From: Methylobacterium sp. 17Sr1-1
GTDB lineage: Bacteria; Pseudomonadota; Alphaproteobacteria; Rhizobiales; Beijerinckiaceae
NCBI RefSeq assembly: GCF_003173775.1
Contig: NZ_CP029552.1
Location: 885,001-949,000 of the forward strand
Direction of reading: 5' to 3'
DNA length: 64,000 bases
Shown: piece after piece, positions 8,854 through 17,927 of the stretch
Numbering within the stretch: the first letter of the stretch is position 1
How the letters are laid out: every line of letters starts with the position of its first letter
Position numbers and translations under genes: made by a program
Notes under the pieces: generated by a model
The model's database searches: none
The model's input: only the letters and a program-made list of their open reading frames with translations
Told to the model about the DNA's origin: nothing

Positions 8854-11800
8854 TCAGCTGCACCCGGTCGTCGAACCGCAGGTGTCGCACTTCAGGCAGG
8901 TCCCGTTCCGCACCAGAGTGAAGTTGGCGCATTCCGGGCAGGCCTCGCCGACATAGCCCTTCATCTTCGCCTCCGCCCGGCGGTCCGAGACGGACCGGCC
9001 GGCGGCGGCCGGATCCGGCTTGGCGAAGGGGAGGGATTCCACCAGCGCCTCGACCCGGCCGGCGAGCGTCGGCTCGGTCTTCAACGCCACCGAACCCCGC
9101 ACCGCGTGGACGCTGCCGCCGGCCGGCGCCGTCTGGCCCGTGCTCGGCGCCGCGACGCCCGGGGTGGTGCCGCCGGGACCGCCATGGATCAGCGTCAGCC
9201 GATCGCCCGAGCCGCGCAGCAGGCCGCGCGACACGACGTTGTTCGCCGGGACCGAGTCCGAGGTGGCAGGCTTCGTCGGGGCGACGCCGCCGGTCACCGT
9301 GGTGCCGATCTCCGAGAGGTCGACATGGGCGAGGTCGTTGCGGCCGAGATACGAGATCGCCAGCTCGCGGAACACGTAGTCGAGCACCGAGGTGGCGTTC
9401 TTGATCGCGTCGTTGCCCTGGACGAAGCCGGCCGGCTCGAACCGGGTGAAGGTGAAGGCGTCGACGTACTCCTCCAGCGGCACGCCGTATTGCAGGCCGA
9501 GCGAGACCGAGATCGCGAAGTTGTTGATGAAGGCCCGGAGCGCCGAGCCCTCCTTGTTCATGTCGAGGAAGATCTCGCCGAGCCGCCCGTCGTCGTACTC
9601 GCCGGTGCGCAGAAAGATGGTGTGGCCGCCGATCTTGGCCTTCTGGGTATAACCCTTGCGGCGGCTCGGCAGCTTCTCCTGCGAGCGCAGGCGCTCGACG
9701 CGCTCGACGATGCGCTCGACGATCTTCTCCGTCACCGCGACGGTCTTGGCGGCCGCCGGCATGGCCAGCAGGGCCTCGACCGCATCCTCCTCCTCGTCGG
9801 CCTCGTCGCTGATGAGGGCCGAGTTGAGGGGCTGCGACAGCTTCGAGCCGTCGCGGTAGAGGGCGTTGGCCTTCAGCGCCAGGGTCCAGGACAGCCGGTA
9901 GGCGTTCTTGCAATCCTCGACCGTGGCGTCGTTCGGCATGTTGATGGTCTTGGAGATCGCCCCCGAGATGAAGGGCTGCGCCGCCGCCATCATGCGGATG
10001 TGGCTCTCGACCGAGAGGTAGCGCTTGCCGATCCGGCCGCACGGATTGGCGCAGTCGAAGACCGGGTAATGCTCAGGCCGGAGGTGCGGCGCGCCCTCGA
10101 GCGTCATCGCCCCGCAGATATGGACGTTGGCGGCCTCGATGTCCTTGCGGCTGAAGCCGAGGAAGGTCAGCAGGTCGAAGGACGGGTCGGCGAGCTTGTC
10201 TGCCGGCACCTTCAGGGTCTGGGTGAGGAAATCCTCGCCGAGGGTCCAGCGGTTGAACACGAACTTGATGTCGAAGGCCGATTTCAAGCCCGCTTCCACC
10301 GCCGCGATCTTGTCGTCGGTGAAGCCCTTGGCGCGCAACGAGCCCGGGTTGATCGCCGGGGCCTGGCCGAGCGAGCCGTGGCCGACGGCGTAGGCCTCGA
10401 TCTCGGCGATCTCGGCCTCGCGGTAGCCGAGGCTGCGCAGGGCATCCGGCACCGCCCGGTTGATGATCTTGAAGTAGCCGCCGCCGGCGAGCTTCTTGAA
10501 CTTCACGAGCGCGAAGTCGGGCTCGATGCCGGTGGTGTCGCAATCCATGACGAGGCCGATCGTGCCGGTCGGCGCGATGACGGTGGCTTGCGCGTTGCGG
10601 TAGCCGTGCTCCTCGCCGAGCTGCAGGGCCCGATCCCAGGCGGTCTTGGCGTGCTCCACCAGCTCGCCCTGGGGGCAGCCGGCATGGTCGAGCGGCACCG
10701 GGTTGGTGTTGAGGAACTCGTAGCCTTCCGCCTCGCCGTACGCGGCCCGGCGATGGTTGCGGATCACCCGCAGCATCGCGTCGGCATTCTCCTCGTAGGC
10801 CGGGAAGGGCCCGAGCTCCTTCGCCATCTCGGCCGAGGTGGCGTAGGACACGCCCGTCATGATCGCCGTCAGTGCACCGGCCAGCGCCCGGCCCTCACGG
10901 GAATCGTAGGGCAAGCCCATGGTCATCAAGAGGCCGCCGATATTGGCGTAGCCGAGGCCTAGTGTCCGGTACTTGTAGGAGAGGTCGGCGATCTCGCGGC
11001 TCGGGAACTGCGCCATCAGCACCGAGATCTCGAGGACCACGGTCCAGAGCCGGCACAGGTGCTCGTAGCCCTCGACGTCGAAGCGCTTGGCGCCGCGGTC
11101 GTAGAGCGCCAGCAGGTTCGCCGAGGCGAGGTTGCAGGCGGTGTCGTCGAGGAACATGTACTCGGAGCACGGGTTCGAGGCCCGGATCCGCCCGCCCGCC
11201 GGGCAGGTGTGCCAGTCGTTCATCGTGGTGTTGAAGTGCAGGCCGGGATCGGCCGAGGCCCAGGCGGCCTCCGCGATCTTGTCCCACAGCTCGGCCGCCT
11301 TGACGGTCTTCGCCACCTTGTCGCTCGTGCGGTGGGTCAGCGTCCAGTCAGCGTCCCGGTCGACTGCGCGCAGGAAGTCGTCGGTCAGCGAAACCGAGTT
11401 GTTCGAGTTCTGGCCCGAGACGGTGAGGTAGGCCTCGGAATCCCAGTCGGTGTCGTAGATCGGGAAGGAGATGTCGGTGTAGCCCTGGCGGGCGTACTGG
11501 ATCACCCGCTTGATCGCGGCGTCCGGCACCATCGCCTTGCGGGCGGCCTTGACCTCGCGCTTCAGCGCCGGGTTGCGGTCGGGATCGAAGCAGGCGTCCC
11601 CGGCGGCCTCGCAGTTGACGCAGGCCTTCATCACCGCCTTGAGGTGCTTCGACACCACCTTGGAGCCGGTGACGAGGGCGGCGACCTTCTGCTCCTCCTT
11701 GACCTTCCAGTCGATGAAGGCCTCGACGTCGGGGTGATCGATGTCGACGATCACCATCTTGGCGGCGCGCCGCGTCGTGCCGCCGGACTTGATCGCGCCG

Positions 11801-12594
11801 GCGGCCCGGTCGCCGATCTTGAGGAAGCTCATCAGGCCCGAGGACTTGCCGCCGCCGGCAAGCTTCTCGTTCTCGCCGCGCAACCGCGAAAAGTTCGAGC
11901 CGGTGCCCGAGCCGTACTTGAACAGGCGGGCTTCCCGCACCCACAGGTCCATGATGCCGCCCTCGTTGACGAGGTCGTCGGCGACGGACTGGATGAAGCA
12001 GGCGTGGGGCTGTGGGTGCTCGTAGGCGGTCGCCGATTGAGTCAGCTCGCCGGCCTTGTAGTCGACGTAGAAGTGGCCCTGCGCCGGACCGTCGATGCCG
12101 TAGGCCCAGTGCAGGCCGGTGTTGAACCATTGCGGCGAGTTCGGCGCCACCATCTGGCGGGCGAGCATCGCGCGCAGCTCGTCGTGGAACGCGGCCGCGT
12201 CCTCCTCGCTCGAGAAGTAGCCGCCCTTCCAGCCCCAGTAGGTCCAGCAGCCGGCCAGCCGATCGAAGACCTGCGTCGCCGAGGTCTCGGAGCCGGTCCG
12301 CTCACCCTCGGGGAGGGCGGCCAGAGCCGCCTCGTCCGGCACCGAGCGCCACAGGAACGACGGGACGCCGTTCTCCTCGACCTTCTTCAGCGCCTTCGGA
12401 ACGCCGGCCTTGCGGAAGTACTTCTGGGCCAGCACGTCGCAGGCGACCTGGCTCCAGGCCTCCGGCACGTCGATGCCGTCGAGGCGGAACACCACCGAGC
12501 CGTCCGGATTGCGGATCTCGCTCACGGCCTTGCGGAACGGGATGCTGGCATAGGGCGATTGCCCCGCGGTGGTGATGCGACGCTCGAACCGCAT
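8854..12594 (-). CDS. nrdJ: vitamin B12-dependent (class II) ribonucleoside-diphosphate reductase
   Basis: A 1246-residue adenosylcobalamin-dependent reductase that makes deoxyribonucleotides without oxygen-sensitive or diiron chemistry. Visible features: the N-terminal core start [24 protein letters not shown], the catalytic NPCSEYMF motif (Asn/Cys/Glu of the barrel active site), and a C-terminal zinc-ribbon-like tail with CPEC and CLKCDTC. Length matches the long alphaproteobacterial form (about 1200-1250). I chose the ATG at 12594 because GGAGAG lies 6 bases upstream; an in-frame GTG at 12612 would add six residues. Probable NrdR boxes lie upstream. No nrdAB or nrdDG genes are in the window. 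Confidence 0.97.
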   Translation of the reverse strand: MRFERRITTAGQSPYASIPFRKAVSEIRNPDGSVVFRLDGIDVPEAWSQVACDVLAQKYFRKAGVPKALKKVEENGVPSFLWRSVPDEAALAALPEGERTGSETSATQVFDRLAGCWTYWGWKGGYFSSEEDAAAFHDELRAMLARQMVAPNSPQWFNTGLHWAYGIDGPAQGHFYVDYKAGELTQSATAYEHPQPHACFIQSVADDLVNEGGIMDLWVREARLFKYGSGTGSNFSRLRGENEKLAGGGKSSGLMSFLKIGDRAAGAIKSGGTTRRAAKMVIVDIDHPDVEAFIDWKVKEEQKVAALVTGSKVVSKHLKAVMKACVNCEAAGDACFDPDRNPALKREVKAARKAMVPDAAIKRVIQYARQGYTDISFPIYDTDWDSEAYLTVSGQNSNNSVSLTDDFLRAVDRDADWTLTHRTSDKVAKTVKAAELWDKIAEAAWASADPGLHFNTTMNDWHTCPAGGRIRASNPCSEYMFLDDTACNLASANLLALYDRGAKRFDVEGYEHLCRLWTVVLEISVLMAQFPSREIADLSYKYRTLGLGYANIGGLLMTMGLPYDSREGRALAGALTAIMTGVSYATSAEMAKELGPFPAYEENADAMLRVIRNHRRAAYGEAEGYEFLNTNPVPLDHAGCPQGELVEHAKTAWDRALQLGEEHGYRNAQATVIAPTGTIGLVMDCDTTGIEPDFALVKFKKLAGGGYFKIINRAVPDALRSLGYREAEIAEIEAYAVGHGSLGQAPAINPGSLRAKGFTDDKIAAVEAGLKSAFDIKFVFNRWTLGEDFLTQTLKVPADKLADPSFDLLTFLGFSRKDIEAANVHICGAMTLEGAPHLRPEHYPVFDCANPCGRIGKRYLSVESHIRMMAAAQPFISGAISKTINMPNDATVEDCKNAYRLSWTLALKANALYRDGSKLSQPLNSALISDEADEEEDAVEALLAMPAAAKTVAVTEKIVERIVERVERLRSQEKLPSRRKGYTQKAKIGGHTIFLRTGEYDDGRLGEIFLDMNKEGSALRAFINNFAISVSLGLQYGVPLEEYVDAFTFTRFEPAGFVQGNDAIKNATSVLDYVFRELAISYLGRNDLAHVDLSEIGTTVTGGVAPTKPATSDSVPANNVVSRGLLRGSGDRLTLIHGGPGGTTPGVAAPSTGQTAPAGGSVHAVRGSVALKTEPTLAGRVEALVESLPFAKPDPAAAGRSVSDRRAEAKMKGYVGEACPECANFTLVRNGTCLKCDTCGSTTGCS

Positions 12595-12732
12595 GGGATA
12601 CTCTCCGGTCACGAACAGCCGGGGACCGCCCGCATGACAGCGGGGTCCGCCGGTTACAAGGAAGGGCGGGGACGCTCGGGTTGAGGTGGACGAGCCTTCA
12701 GCCCCTCGGGGCCGCCCGTCCTGTCAGCCTGG

Positions 12733-12762
12733 AAACTACCGACCATGGCAGCCCCACGTCAA
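12733..12762 (-). promoter_or_regulatory. candidate nrdJ promoter
   Basis: On the minus strand TTGACG (12762-12757) and TAGTTT (12738-12733) are spaced by 18 bases, upstream of nrdJ by about 140 bases. The -35 hexamer overlaps the proximal putative NrdR box, which fits repression. Confidence 0.4.
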
Positions 12763-12804
12763 TAACTAGTGTCGACGGACTCCGTTCCTCGCTAGATGTT
12801 GTGG
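12757..12804. promoter_or_regulatory. candidate pair of NrdR boxes upstream of nrdJ
   Basis: Two 16-base sites, 12757-12772 (CGTCAATAACTAGTGT) and 12789-12804 (TCGCTAGATGTTGTGG), each match 11 of 16 positions of the NrdR consensus ACACWATATATWGTGT, with the conserved core C-W-A and W-G-T-G in place. Their spacing start to start is 32 bases, three helical turns, as known for paired NrdR boxes. NrdR is the zinc-finger/ATP-cone repressor of ribonucleotide reductase genes. The rest of the 506-base gap (12595-13100) holds no gene I can support, and I saw no cobalamin-riboswitch core. Confidence 0.6.
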
Positions 12805-13100
12805 TGGAGGGCGGAATCCTGTGGATGGCGGCGAACCTCCGCCTAAGCTCGCGCCCGGCTTGGCGGAATCGGCCCAAGACCGGTGCCGGTTCACAGCCGG
12901 CGCAGCATCCGACCACCGATTTGTTCACAGGTCGTTGCGAATCGGGGCCCCGCGCCGGGGGCGGGAGCGCCCCGCGCACAGGAATCGTGCTGCGGCGCGG
13001 GACGCGCTGGACATCCGGGAGTCCTCTCACCATAGTCCCGCGCGAGTTGAGGGGGGCTTCCCCCCGTTCCCGAGGGCCTCAGGTCCCAGAGACGGTCGCG

Positions 13101-13517
13101 ATGGCGCTGAAAGACACCCTGCTTCGGATCTTCACCTGGTGGAGCGGCTCGACCGTCAGCCTGGAATTCTACACCAAGCGCCGCGGCAGCTTCGTGGGCG
13201 AGGACGAGTTCGGCAACCGCTACTACCGGGCGCAAGGCCCGCTGATCGACGCCTCGGTCGGCTCGGAGCGGCGCTGGGTGATCTATAACGGCTACGCCGA
13301 CGCCTCGAAGGTGCCGCCCGGCTGGCGCGGCTGGCTCTGCCACGCCACCGACGTGCCGCCCTCCGAGGAATCTTACGTCCCGCGCGAGTGGCAGAAGCCG
13401 CACGAGGAGAACCTCACCGGGACGGTGGCGGCCTACCGGCCGCGGGGCTCGCAGCTCTCCTACGGCCAGCGGCCGGCGGCGACCGGCGACTACGTGCCGT
13501 GGGTGCCGGGCGAGTAA
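13101..13517 (+). CDS. NADH:ubiquinone oxidoreductase subunit NDUFA12 family protein
   Basis: A 138-residue homologue of the mitochondrial complex I accessory subunit NDUFA12/B17.2, as found in alphaproteobacteria. It carries the family pattern GEDEFGNRYYR near residue 32, RRWVIYNG near residue 55 and WRGWLCHATD near residue 74. It is a peripheral subunit at the arm of complex I facing the cytoplasm. An open frame extends upstream to 12681, but family length and the sequence MALKDTLLRIF support the ATG at 13101. It is followed, as in many Rhizobiales, by a DUF2155 gene. Confidence 0.93.
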   Translation: MALKDTLLRIFTWWSGSTVSLEFYTKRRGSFVGEDEFGNRYYRAQGPLIDASVGSERRWVIYNGYADASKVPPGWRGWLCHATDVPPSEESYVPREWQKPHEENLTGTVAAYRPRGSQLSYGQRPAATGDYVPWVPGE

Positions 13518-13677
13518 GTGATCCCCGGCGAGTAAGCCGACCCGCCCTTTTTCCACCATCCTCCTTGTGTCTATCGCGGGCGGGCCGACGGGGCCCGCGC
13601 GCCCGCTTCCTTCGGGCGCGAGAGGCCGGGTAAGGCCTGCCGAACTTCGAGCCGGGAGCGACTGGGTTTTGAGCCGC

Positions 13678-14319
13678 ATGACCGCACGCCGCGCCGCGGG
13701 CGCCTTCCTGCTCCTCGGCGGTGCCCTCCTGGGCACGAGCGCGCCGGCTTGGGCCGACAAGATCCGCAACCCGACCGCGGTGTTTTCCGGCCTCGACAAG
13801 ATCACCGGCCGCATCGTCTCCTTCGAGGTGGCGGTGGACGAGACGGTGCAGTTCGGCGCGCTCCAGCTCACCCCGCGGGTCTGCTACACGCGGCCCCCGA
13901 CCGAGAGCGCCAAGACGACGGCCTTCCTGGAGGTCGACGAGGTCACCCTCGAGAACAAGTACCGCCGGATCTTCACCGGCTGGATGTTCGCCTCGAGCCC
14001 GGGCCTGCACGCGATCGAGCATCCGATCTACGACGTGTGGCTGGTCGACTGCAAAGGCGGCACCGACATCGTGGCCGAGCCGAAGGAGCAGGAGGATGCG
14101 CCGGTGGCCGCCGCGAAGCCGGAGGGCCGCAAGCGCCGCGAGCAGGCCCGCGGCGAGGAGGCGCCCCGTTCGCGCCAGGTGAACCGCCAGGGCCAGGTCG
14201 ATGTCGAGCCGTTGCGCGGCACGCCGGTCCAGCCGCGCCAGTCGCCGTCGCGTCGCTTCTTCCCGACCAACGACACCCCGCCGCCCGGCGCCGACCCGAT
14301 GAACCCGAACCCGCGCTGA
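13678..14319 (+). CDS. DUF2155 domain-containing secreted protein
   Basis: A 213-residue protein with a signal peptide (cleavage after APAWA, about residue 26) and the DUF2155 block DKITGRIVSFEVAVDE - CYTRPPTE - FTGWMFASSPGLHAIEHPIYDVWLVDC at about residues 40-125. The C-terminal third is charged and low complexity (KEQEDAPVAAAKPEGRK onwards), rich in Arg, Pro and Gln. Function is unknown in the family. The gene is conserved next to NDUFA12 in alphaproteobacteria, which suggests envelope or respiratory-chain linked work (inference). The ATG at 13678 places the signal peptide correctly. Confidence 0.9.
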   Translation: MTARRAAGAFLLLGGALLGTSAPAWADKIRNPTAVFSGLDKITGRIVSFEVAVDETVQFGALQLTPRVCYTRPPTESAKTTAFLEVDEVTLENKYRRIFTGWMFASSPGLHAIEHPIYDVWLVDCKGGTDIVAEPKEQEDAPVAAAKPEGRKRREQARGEEAPRSRQVNRQGQVDVEPLRGTPVQPRQSPSRRFFPTNDTPPPGADPMNPNPR

Positions 14320-14439
14320 GGCGCGGGTCGTGCCGGGGATGGGTCGACTTCCCCGGACGGCACGCCGCGAGGCCCGTGACGCTCGTCGTGTGCGCCCGAG
14401 ACGACGGGAACTGCACCGCGCCGGCAGGGATCCTCAGCG

Positions 14440-15003
14440 ATGACCAACTACGTGACGGCGCGCTGCAAGGTCCGCGGATCCTCGGCCGACGTGGTGGCTT
14501 TCCGGGCCCTGATGGTCGAGGATCCGCCGCTCCACGAGCCTCCCTACGCGGGCCTCGTGGCTCGGCTGCGCGCCCTGCTGGGACGGACCGCGCCCGAGCA
14601 GCGCCCCTCGCCGCCCTCGACATTCGACTTCAACCGCATCCTGCCGATGCCGGGCACGCTGGCGGACGGCCCCGAGCGGACCGCGTGGGCTCTGGAACAC
14701 TGGGGCACGCAGCGCAACGCGGACGCCTACGACGAGTTGGCGCGGACCGACGACGGTGCGGGCGGCGCGACACTGGAGTTCGTCCTGGCGACGGCGTGGA
14801 GCTTTCCGACTCCGGTGTTCGAGGCTTTGCACCGACGCTTTCCGGCCTTGCGCGTCGACGTGGTCGGCTTCGAGGAAGCCTGGCATTTCGCGGTCGTGGG
14901 GGCTTACGGCCCCGGGGAGACCGGGGCGGTCGAGGTCGACCCGACGGCCGAGATCTACACCCGCGTGTATGGCGTGCCGCCCGAGCCCGACGAGGTGCCG
15001 TGA
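14440..15003 (+). CDS. Api92-like / DUF1281 ferredoxin-like-fold protein
   Basis: A 187-residue protein. The pattern FDFNRILPMP near residue 62, followed by W..EHWGTQRNADAY near residue 83 and a tail with EEAWHFAV, matches the Api92-like (DUF1281) family first described in phage genomes. Function is unknown. Base composition is like the host's, so a recent phage origin is not obvious. It has a short promoter gap behind the DUF2155 gene (120 bases). Confidence 0.75.
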   Translation: MTNYVTARCKVRGSSADVVAFRALMVEDPPLHEPPYAGLVARLRALLGRTAPEQRPSPPSTFDFNRILPMPGTLADGPERTAWALEHWGTQRNADAYDELARTDDGAGGATLEFVLATAWSFPTPVFEALHRRFPALRVDVVGFEEAWHFAVVGAYGPGETGAVEVDPTAEIYTRVYGVPPEPDEVP

Positions 15004-15259
15004 CGGCGTGTCCGGCACCTGCCCCGTGAAGCCCGCGCGGCATCCGACATCCACGAAGCCTGTCGGGATTGATCGTGCTCTCATCCGGGGTGGCCGCCCG
15101 CATCATGGGCACATGCAAGCCGACGGCGCATCTTTGGGCGCCAGCTCGTGATCGATTTCACGTCTTTCTGCTGCGGCTCTCGGCGTCCTGCTGTACGCTG
15201 AGGCAGGGATGCCCGCACGAGACGGGCGCCCGGAGGATGCGGGCCCAAGGGAGACGACC

Positions 15260-15406
15260 ATGCGCGACATCCCACGGGCGCAGGATGCGCCGCTGCCCGA
15301 CGCCGAGAGTACCGCCTGGTGGGCGGCGATGCCCCTCGACCTCTGGGGCGTGGTGCTGGCGGTGATCGCCGCGGGCGGGCTGAAGCTCGCCGGCATTCTT
15401 CCATAG
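15260..15406 (+). CDS. small single-span membrane protein
   Basis: A 48-residue protein, MRDIPRAQDAPLPDAEST followed by a 20-odd residue hydrophobic segment (about 24-45). A clear GGGAGA ribosome site sits 6 bases before the ATG. No family recognised. Alternative start at 15209 would add a charged 17-residue stretch with no ribosome site. Confidence 0.55.
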   Translation: MRDIPRAQDAPLPDAESTAWWAAMPLDLWGVVLAVIAAGGLKLAGILP

Positions 15407-15554
15407 GCATCCTGCCTTCAGCCCTCCACGCCGCCGTCGCACTCTCGCCCCAGCTTCGGACCAGATTTCCCTGCAAGAGTTTCGCAAGAAACAGCCGGCA
15501 CGATCCGTGCGTGGTTCGATAGCGACTCAGGTTCGCGCGCAGGAGGACGGTTCC

Positions 15555-15692
15555 ATGCTGATGGCTTTCGTCGGACGCCTCACCCAGCGTTGGCGGGATC
15601 TCATCGCCGAGGTCATGGATCCCTACCGCCCCGAATTGCACTACATGCGCGGCCCCGGCCCGCGCTGGCGCGAGCGGCATCCGGAGGGCTGA
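15555..15692 (+). CDS. small hypothetical protein
   Basis: A 45-residue basic protein (MLMAFVGRLTQRWRDL... ending RWRERHPEG) preceded by a perfect AGGAGG eight bases before the ATG. It has a short amphipathic N-terminal helix and no membrane span. No family recognised. The strong ribosome site is the main support. Confidence 0.5.
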   Translation: MLMAFVGRLTQRWRDLIAEVMDPYRPELHYMRGPGPRWRERHPEG

Positions 15693-15769
15693 GGCGACCG
15701 GCTTCGGCTTGCGCGCCGGCGCCGACCGGGTCCAACTCGCGGACCCGTTCCCTGACCGGAGCCCGCCCC

Positions 15770-16507
15770 GTGAGCGCCGCGCGAGACCCCGCCCAGACCG
15801 ACGCCGCCCAGAAATTCGACGGCTCCCGCGCCGCGGAGTACGAGCAGCAGAGCCGCATCGCGCTTGCCGGCTACGAGGCCTGCCACGAGCTCTCCGCCTG
15901 CATGCTGGCCGCCGCCATCGGCTCAGGCCGCGACGCGCGGGTGCTGGTGGCGGGCGCCGGCGGCGGCGCCAAGGAGATCGTCACCGCGGCGGCGCTCGAG
16001 CCGCGCTGGCGCTTCACCGCGGTCGATCCGTCCGAGCCGATGCTGGCGCTGGCGGTCGCCCGGCTGGAGGAGAGGGGGCTGACGGAGCGCACGGCGGTCG
16101 TGCGCGGCACGGTCGCCGACCTGCCGGAGAGCGAGGCCTTCGACGCCGCGACCCTGATCGGTGTCCTCCACCACCTGCCCGGCGATGGGGCGAAGCAGGC
16201 CATTCTGCGCGACATCGCCCGGCGCCTGGCGCCGGGCGCGCCGCTGATCCTCGCCGGCAACCATCAGGCTTACGCGAGTCAGCCGCTGCTGCTCGCCGCC
16301 TGGGGCGAGCGCTGGCGCCAGCAGGGCGCCGGGCCCGACGAGGTCGCGGCGAAGCGCGCGAAGATTCTGCAGGGGGCGGACCCGCCGCATTCGGAGCAGG
16401 CGGTGGCCGACCTGCTGCGCGAGAGCGGCTTCGGCCCGCCGTTGCGGTTCTTCTCCAGCCTGTTCTGGGGCGCCTGGATCGCCCGGCGGGCTCCGGACGC
16501 TCCGTGA
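15770..16507 (+). CDS. class I SAM-dependent methyltransferase
   Basis: A 245-residue Rossmann-fold methyltransferase. Motif I reads VLVAGAGGGAKE near residue 60, the acidic ribose contact is AVDPSEPM near residue 84, and motif IV is ATLIGVLHHLP near residue 126. The GTG start at 15770 has GGAG eight bases upstream; no ATG fits. The substrate is unknown. It is convergent with the transporter gene at 16546, with a strong hairpin between. Confidence 0.85.
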   Translation: MSAARDPAQTDAAQKFDGSRAAEYEQQSRIALAGYEACHELSACMLAAAIGSGRDARVLVAGAGGGAKEIVTAAALEPRWRFTAVDPSEPMLALAVARLEERGLTERTAVVRGTVADLPESEAFDAATLIGVLHHLPGDGAKQAILRDIARRLAPGAPLILAGNHQAYASQPLLLAAWGERWRQQGAGPDEVAAKRAKILQGADPPHSEQAVADLLRESGFGPPLRFFSSLFWGAWIARRAPDAP

Positions 16508-16511
16508 GCGC

Positions 16512-16538
16512 CGGACCGCCCGGTGCCCGGGCGGTCCG
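16512..16538. terminator. bidirectional terminator hairpin
   Basis: Arms CGGACCGCCC (16512-16521) and GGGCGGTCCG (16529-16538), loop of 7, in the 38-base gap between the convergent methyltransferase and MFS genes. Only two T follow on the plus strand. Confidence 0.6.
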
Positions 16539-16545
16539 TTCCGGA

Positions 16546-17844
16546 TCAGGCGGCCGGCACCGCCTCGGCGAGCGTCGCAGGCCGGTCGGAGAGCCGGCTC
16601 GCGACCACGAGCCCGATCAGCGCCGAGGCCGCGATGATGAGGCCCGGCGCCGCCGCCCAGCCCGTGGCGCCGATGAGCGCGTTGGCGACGAGCGGCCCGA
16701 GGCCGCTGAGCAGGGTGAAGCCGATATTGAGCGAGAGCGCGACGCCGCTGAACCGCACCCGGGTCGGGAAGAGCCCGGCGAGCAGGAAGGCGAAGCTGCC
16801 ATTGGCCCCGGCCACCGCCATGGTGAGGAGCGGCAGCACCACGAACAGGTTCGCCCCGCCCCGCGCCAGCACCTGGTAGGCCGGGATCACCCCGATCAGG
16901 ACGATCAGGCCTGAGGCCTGCATCAGGCGGCGCGGCGGCACCCGGTCGGCGAAGAACGAGGCGAAGAGCAGCGAAGCCGACATGGCGAAGAGCGCGACGT
17001 TCATCGCCAGCGCCACCTCGCGCGGCGGATACTTCAGCACCTGGATCAGGTAGGCCGGCATGTGGGCGAACAGGATGCCGTTGAAGCCGGCCGTCAGCGC
17101 CACCACGCCGATGCCGAGGAGCACCGCCCGGCGATGATCGCGCAGCACCTCGCCGATCGGCCGGCGGGCGGCGCGGTGCTGAAGGCGCAGGAACTCGGGC
17201 GTCTCTTCCAGCGAGCGCCGCAGCACGAAGCTGACGAGCCCGACGATGCCGCCGAACAGGAAGGCGATGCGCCAGCCGTACTCGGCCATGGCGGCCGCCG
17301 GCAGCCAGGATTGCAGGGCGAGGTTGACGAGGGCGGCGAGCAGCACGCCGCCGTTCACGAGGCAGAAGACGATGCCGCAGGCGAGGCCGGGGCGGCGCGA
17401 GGCGGTCTCGACCACGAAGGTGATGGCGCCGGGGAGCTCGCCGCCGATGCACAGCCCCTGCACGAAGCGCAACGTCACGAGGAGCAAGGTCGCCCAGACG
17501 CCCCAGGAGGCGTAAGGAGGAACGAGGCCCATGCCGAGCGTGCAGGCCGACATGGTGAAGACGGTGACCACGAACACGGTCTTGCGGCCGTAGCGGTCGC
17601 CGAAATGGCTCAGCACCAGGCCGCCGAGCGGCCGGGCGAGGTAGCCGACCGCGAACACCGCCAGCGACAGGCTCAGGGCCGCGACGGGATCGCTCGCCGG
17701 GAAGAACGCGGCGGCGATGTCCTTCGCAAAAATCCCGTAGACGATGAAGTCGTAGTATTCGAGCCCGCCGCCGAGGCTCGCGAGCAGCGTCATCTTCCAT
17801 TGGCGGCGGGTGAGATCGCTCCCGCTGCTCACGTCAGGTGTCAT
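16546..17844 (-). CDS. MFS transporter, metabolite:H+ symporter (MHS) type
   Basis: A 432-residue 12-span transporter. The MFS loop 2-3 motif GDRYGRK occurs near residue 82, and FVQGLCIGGELPGA near residue 128 is typical of the MHS (ProP/KgtP/ShiA) branch that imports organic acids with protons. It is transcribed after the UxaA-family gene, 83 bases apart, and probably imports its substrate (a sugar acid or other hydroxy acid; inference). Confidence 0.9.
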   Translation of the reverse strand: MTPDVSSGSDLTRRQWKMTLLASLGGGLEYYDFIVYGIFAKDIAAAFFPASDPVAALSLSLAVFAVGYLARPLGGLVLSHFGDRYGRKTVFVVTVFTMSACTLGMGLVPPYASWGVWATLLLVTLRFVQGLCIGGELPGAITFVVETASRRPGLACGIVFCLVNGGVLLAALVNLALQSWLPAAAMAEYGWRIAFLFGGIVGLVSFVLRRSLEETPEFLRLQHRAARRPIGEVLRDHRRAVLLGIGVVALTAGFNGILFAHMPAYLIQVLKYPPREVALAMNVALFAMSASLLFASFFADRVPPRRLMQASGLIVLIGVIPAYQVLARGGANLFVVLPLLTMAVAGANGSFAFLLAGLFPTRVRFSGVALSLNIGFTLLSGLGPLVANALIGATGWAAAPGLIIAASALIGLVVASRLSDRPATLAEAVPAA

Positions 17845-17927
17845 CGTGGTGTCCTCCGGAGCGTTCTTGTCCTTGTGCCCCGGAGGCCCCTTACTGCGGT
17901 TCGGTCCGCCTCGCCATATCGCGCCGG

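Noticed and set aside
8491..10962. 823-codon plus-strand open frame
   Set aside because: Antisense shadow of nrdJ; Arg/Leu/Gly-rich with no domain.
12595..13100. Cobalamin riboswitch upstream of nrdJ
   Set aside because: No recognisable B12-box core was found by eye; NrdR-like sites explain the region better. A covariance-model search would settle it.
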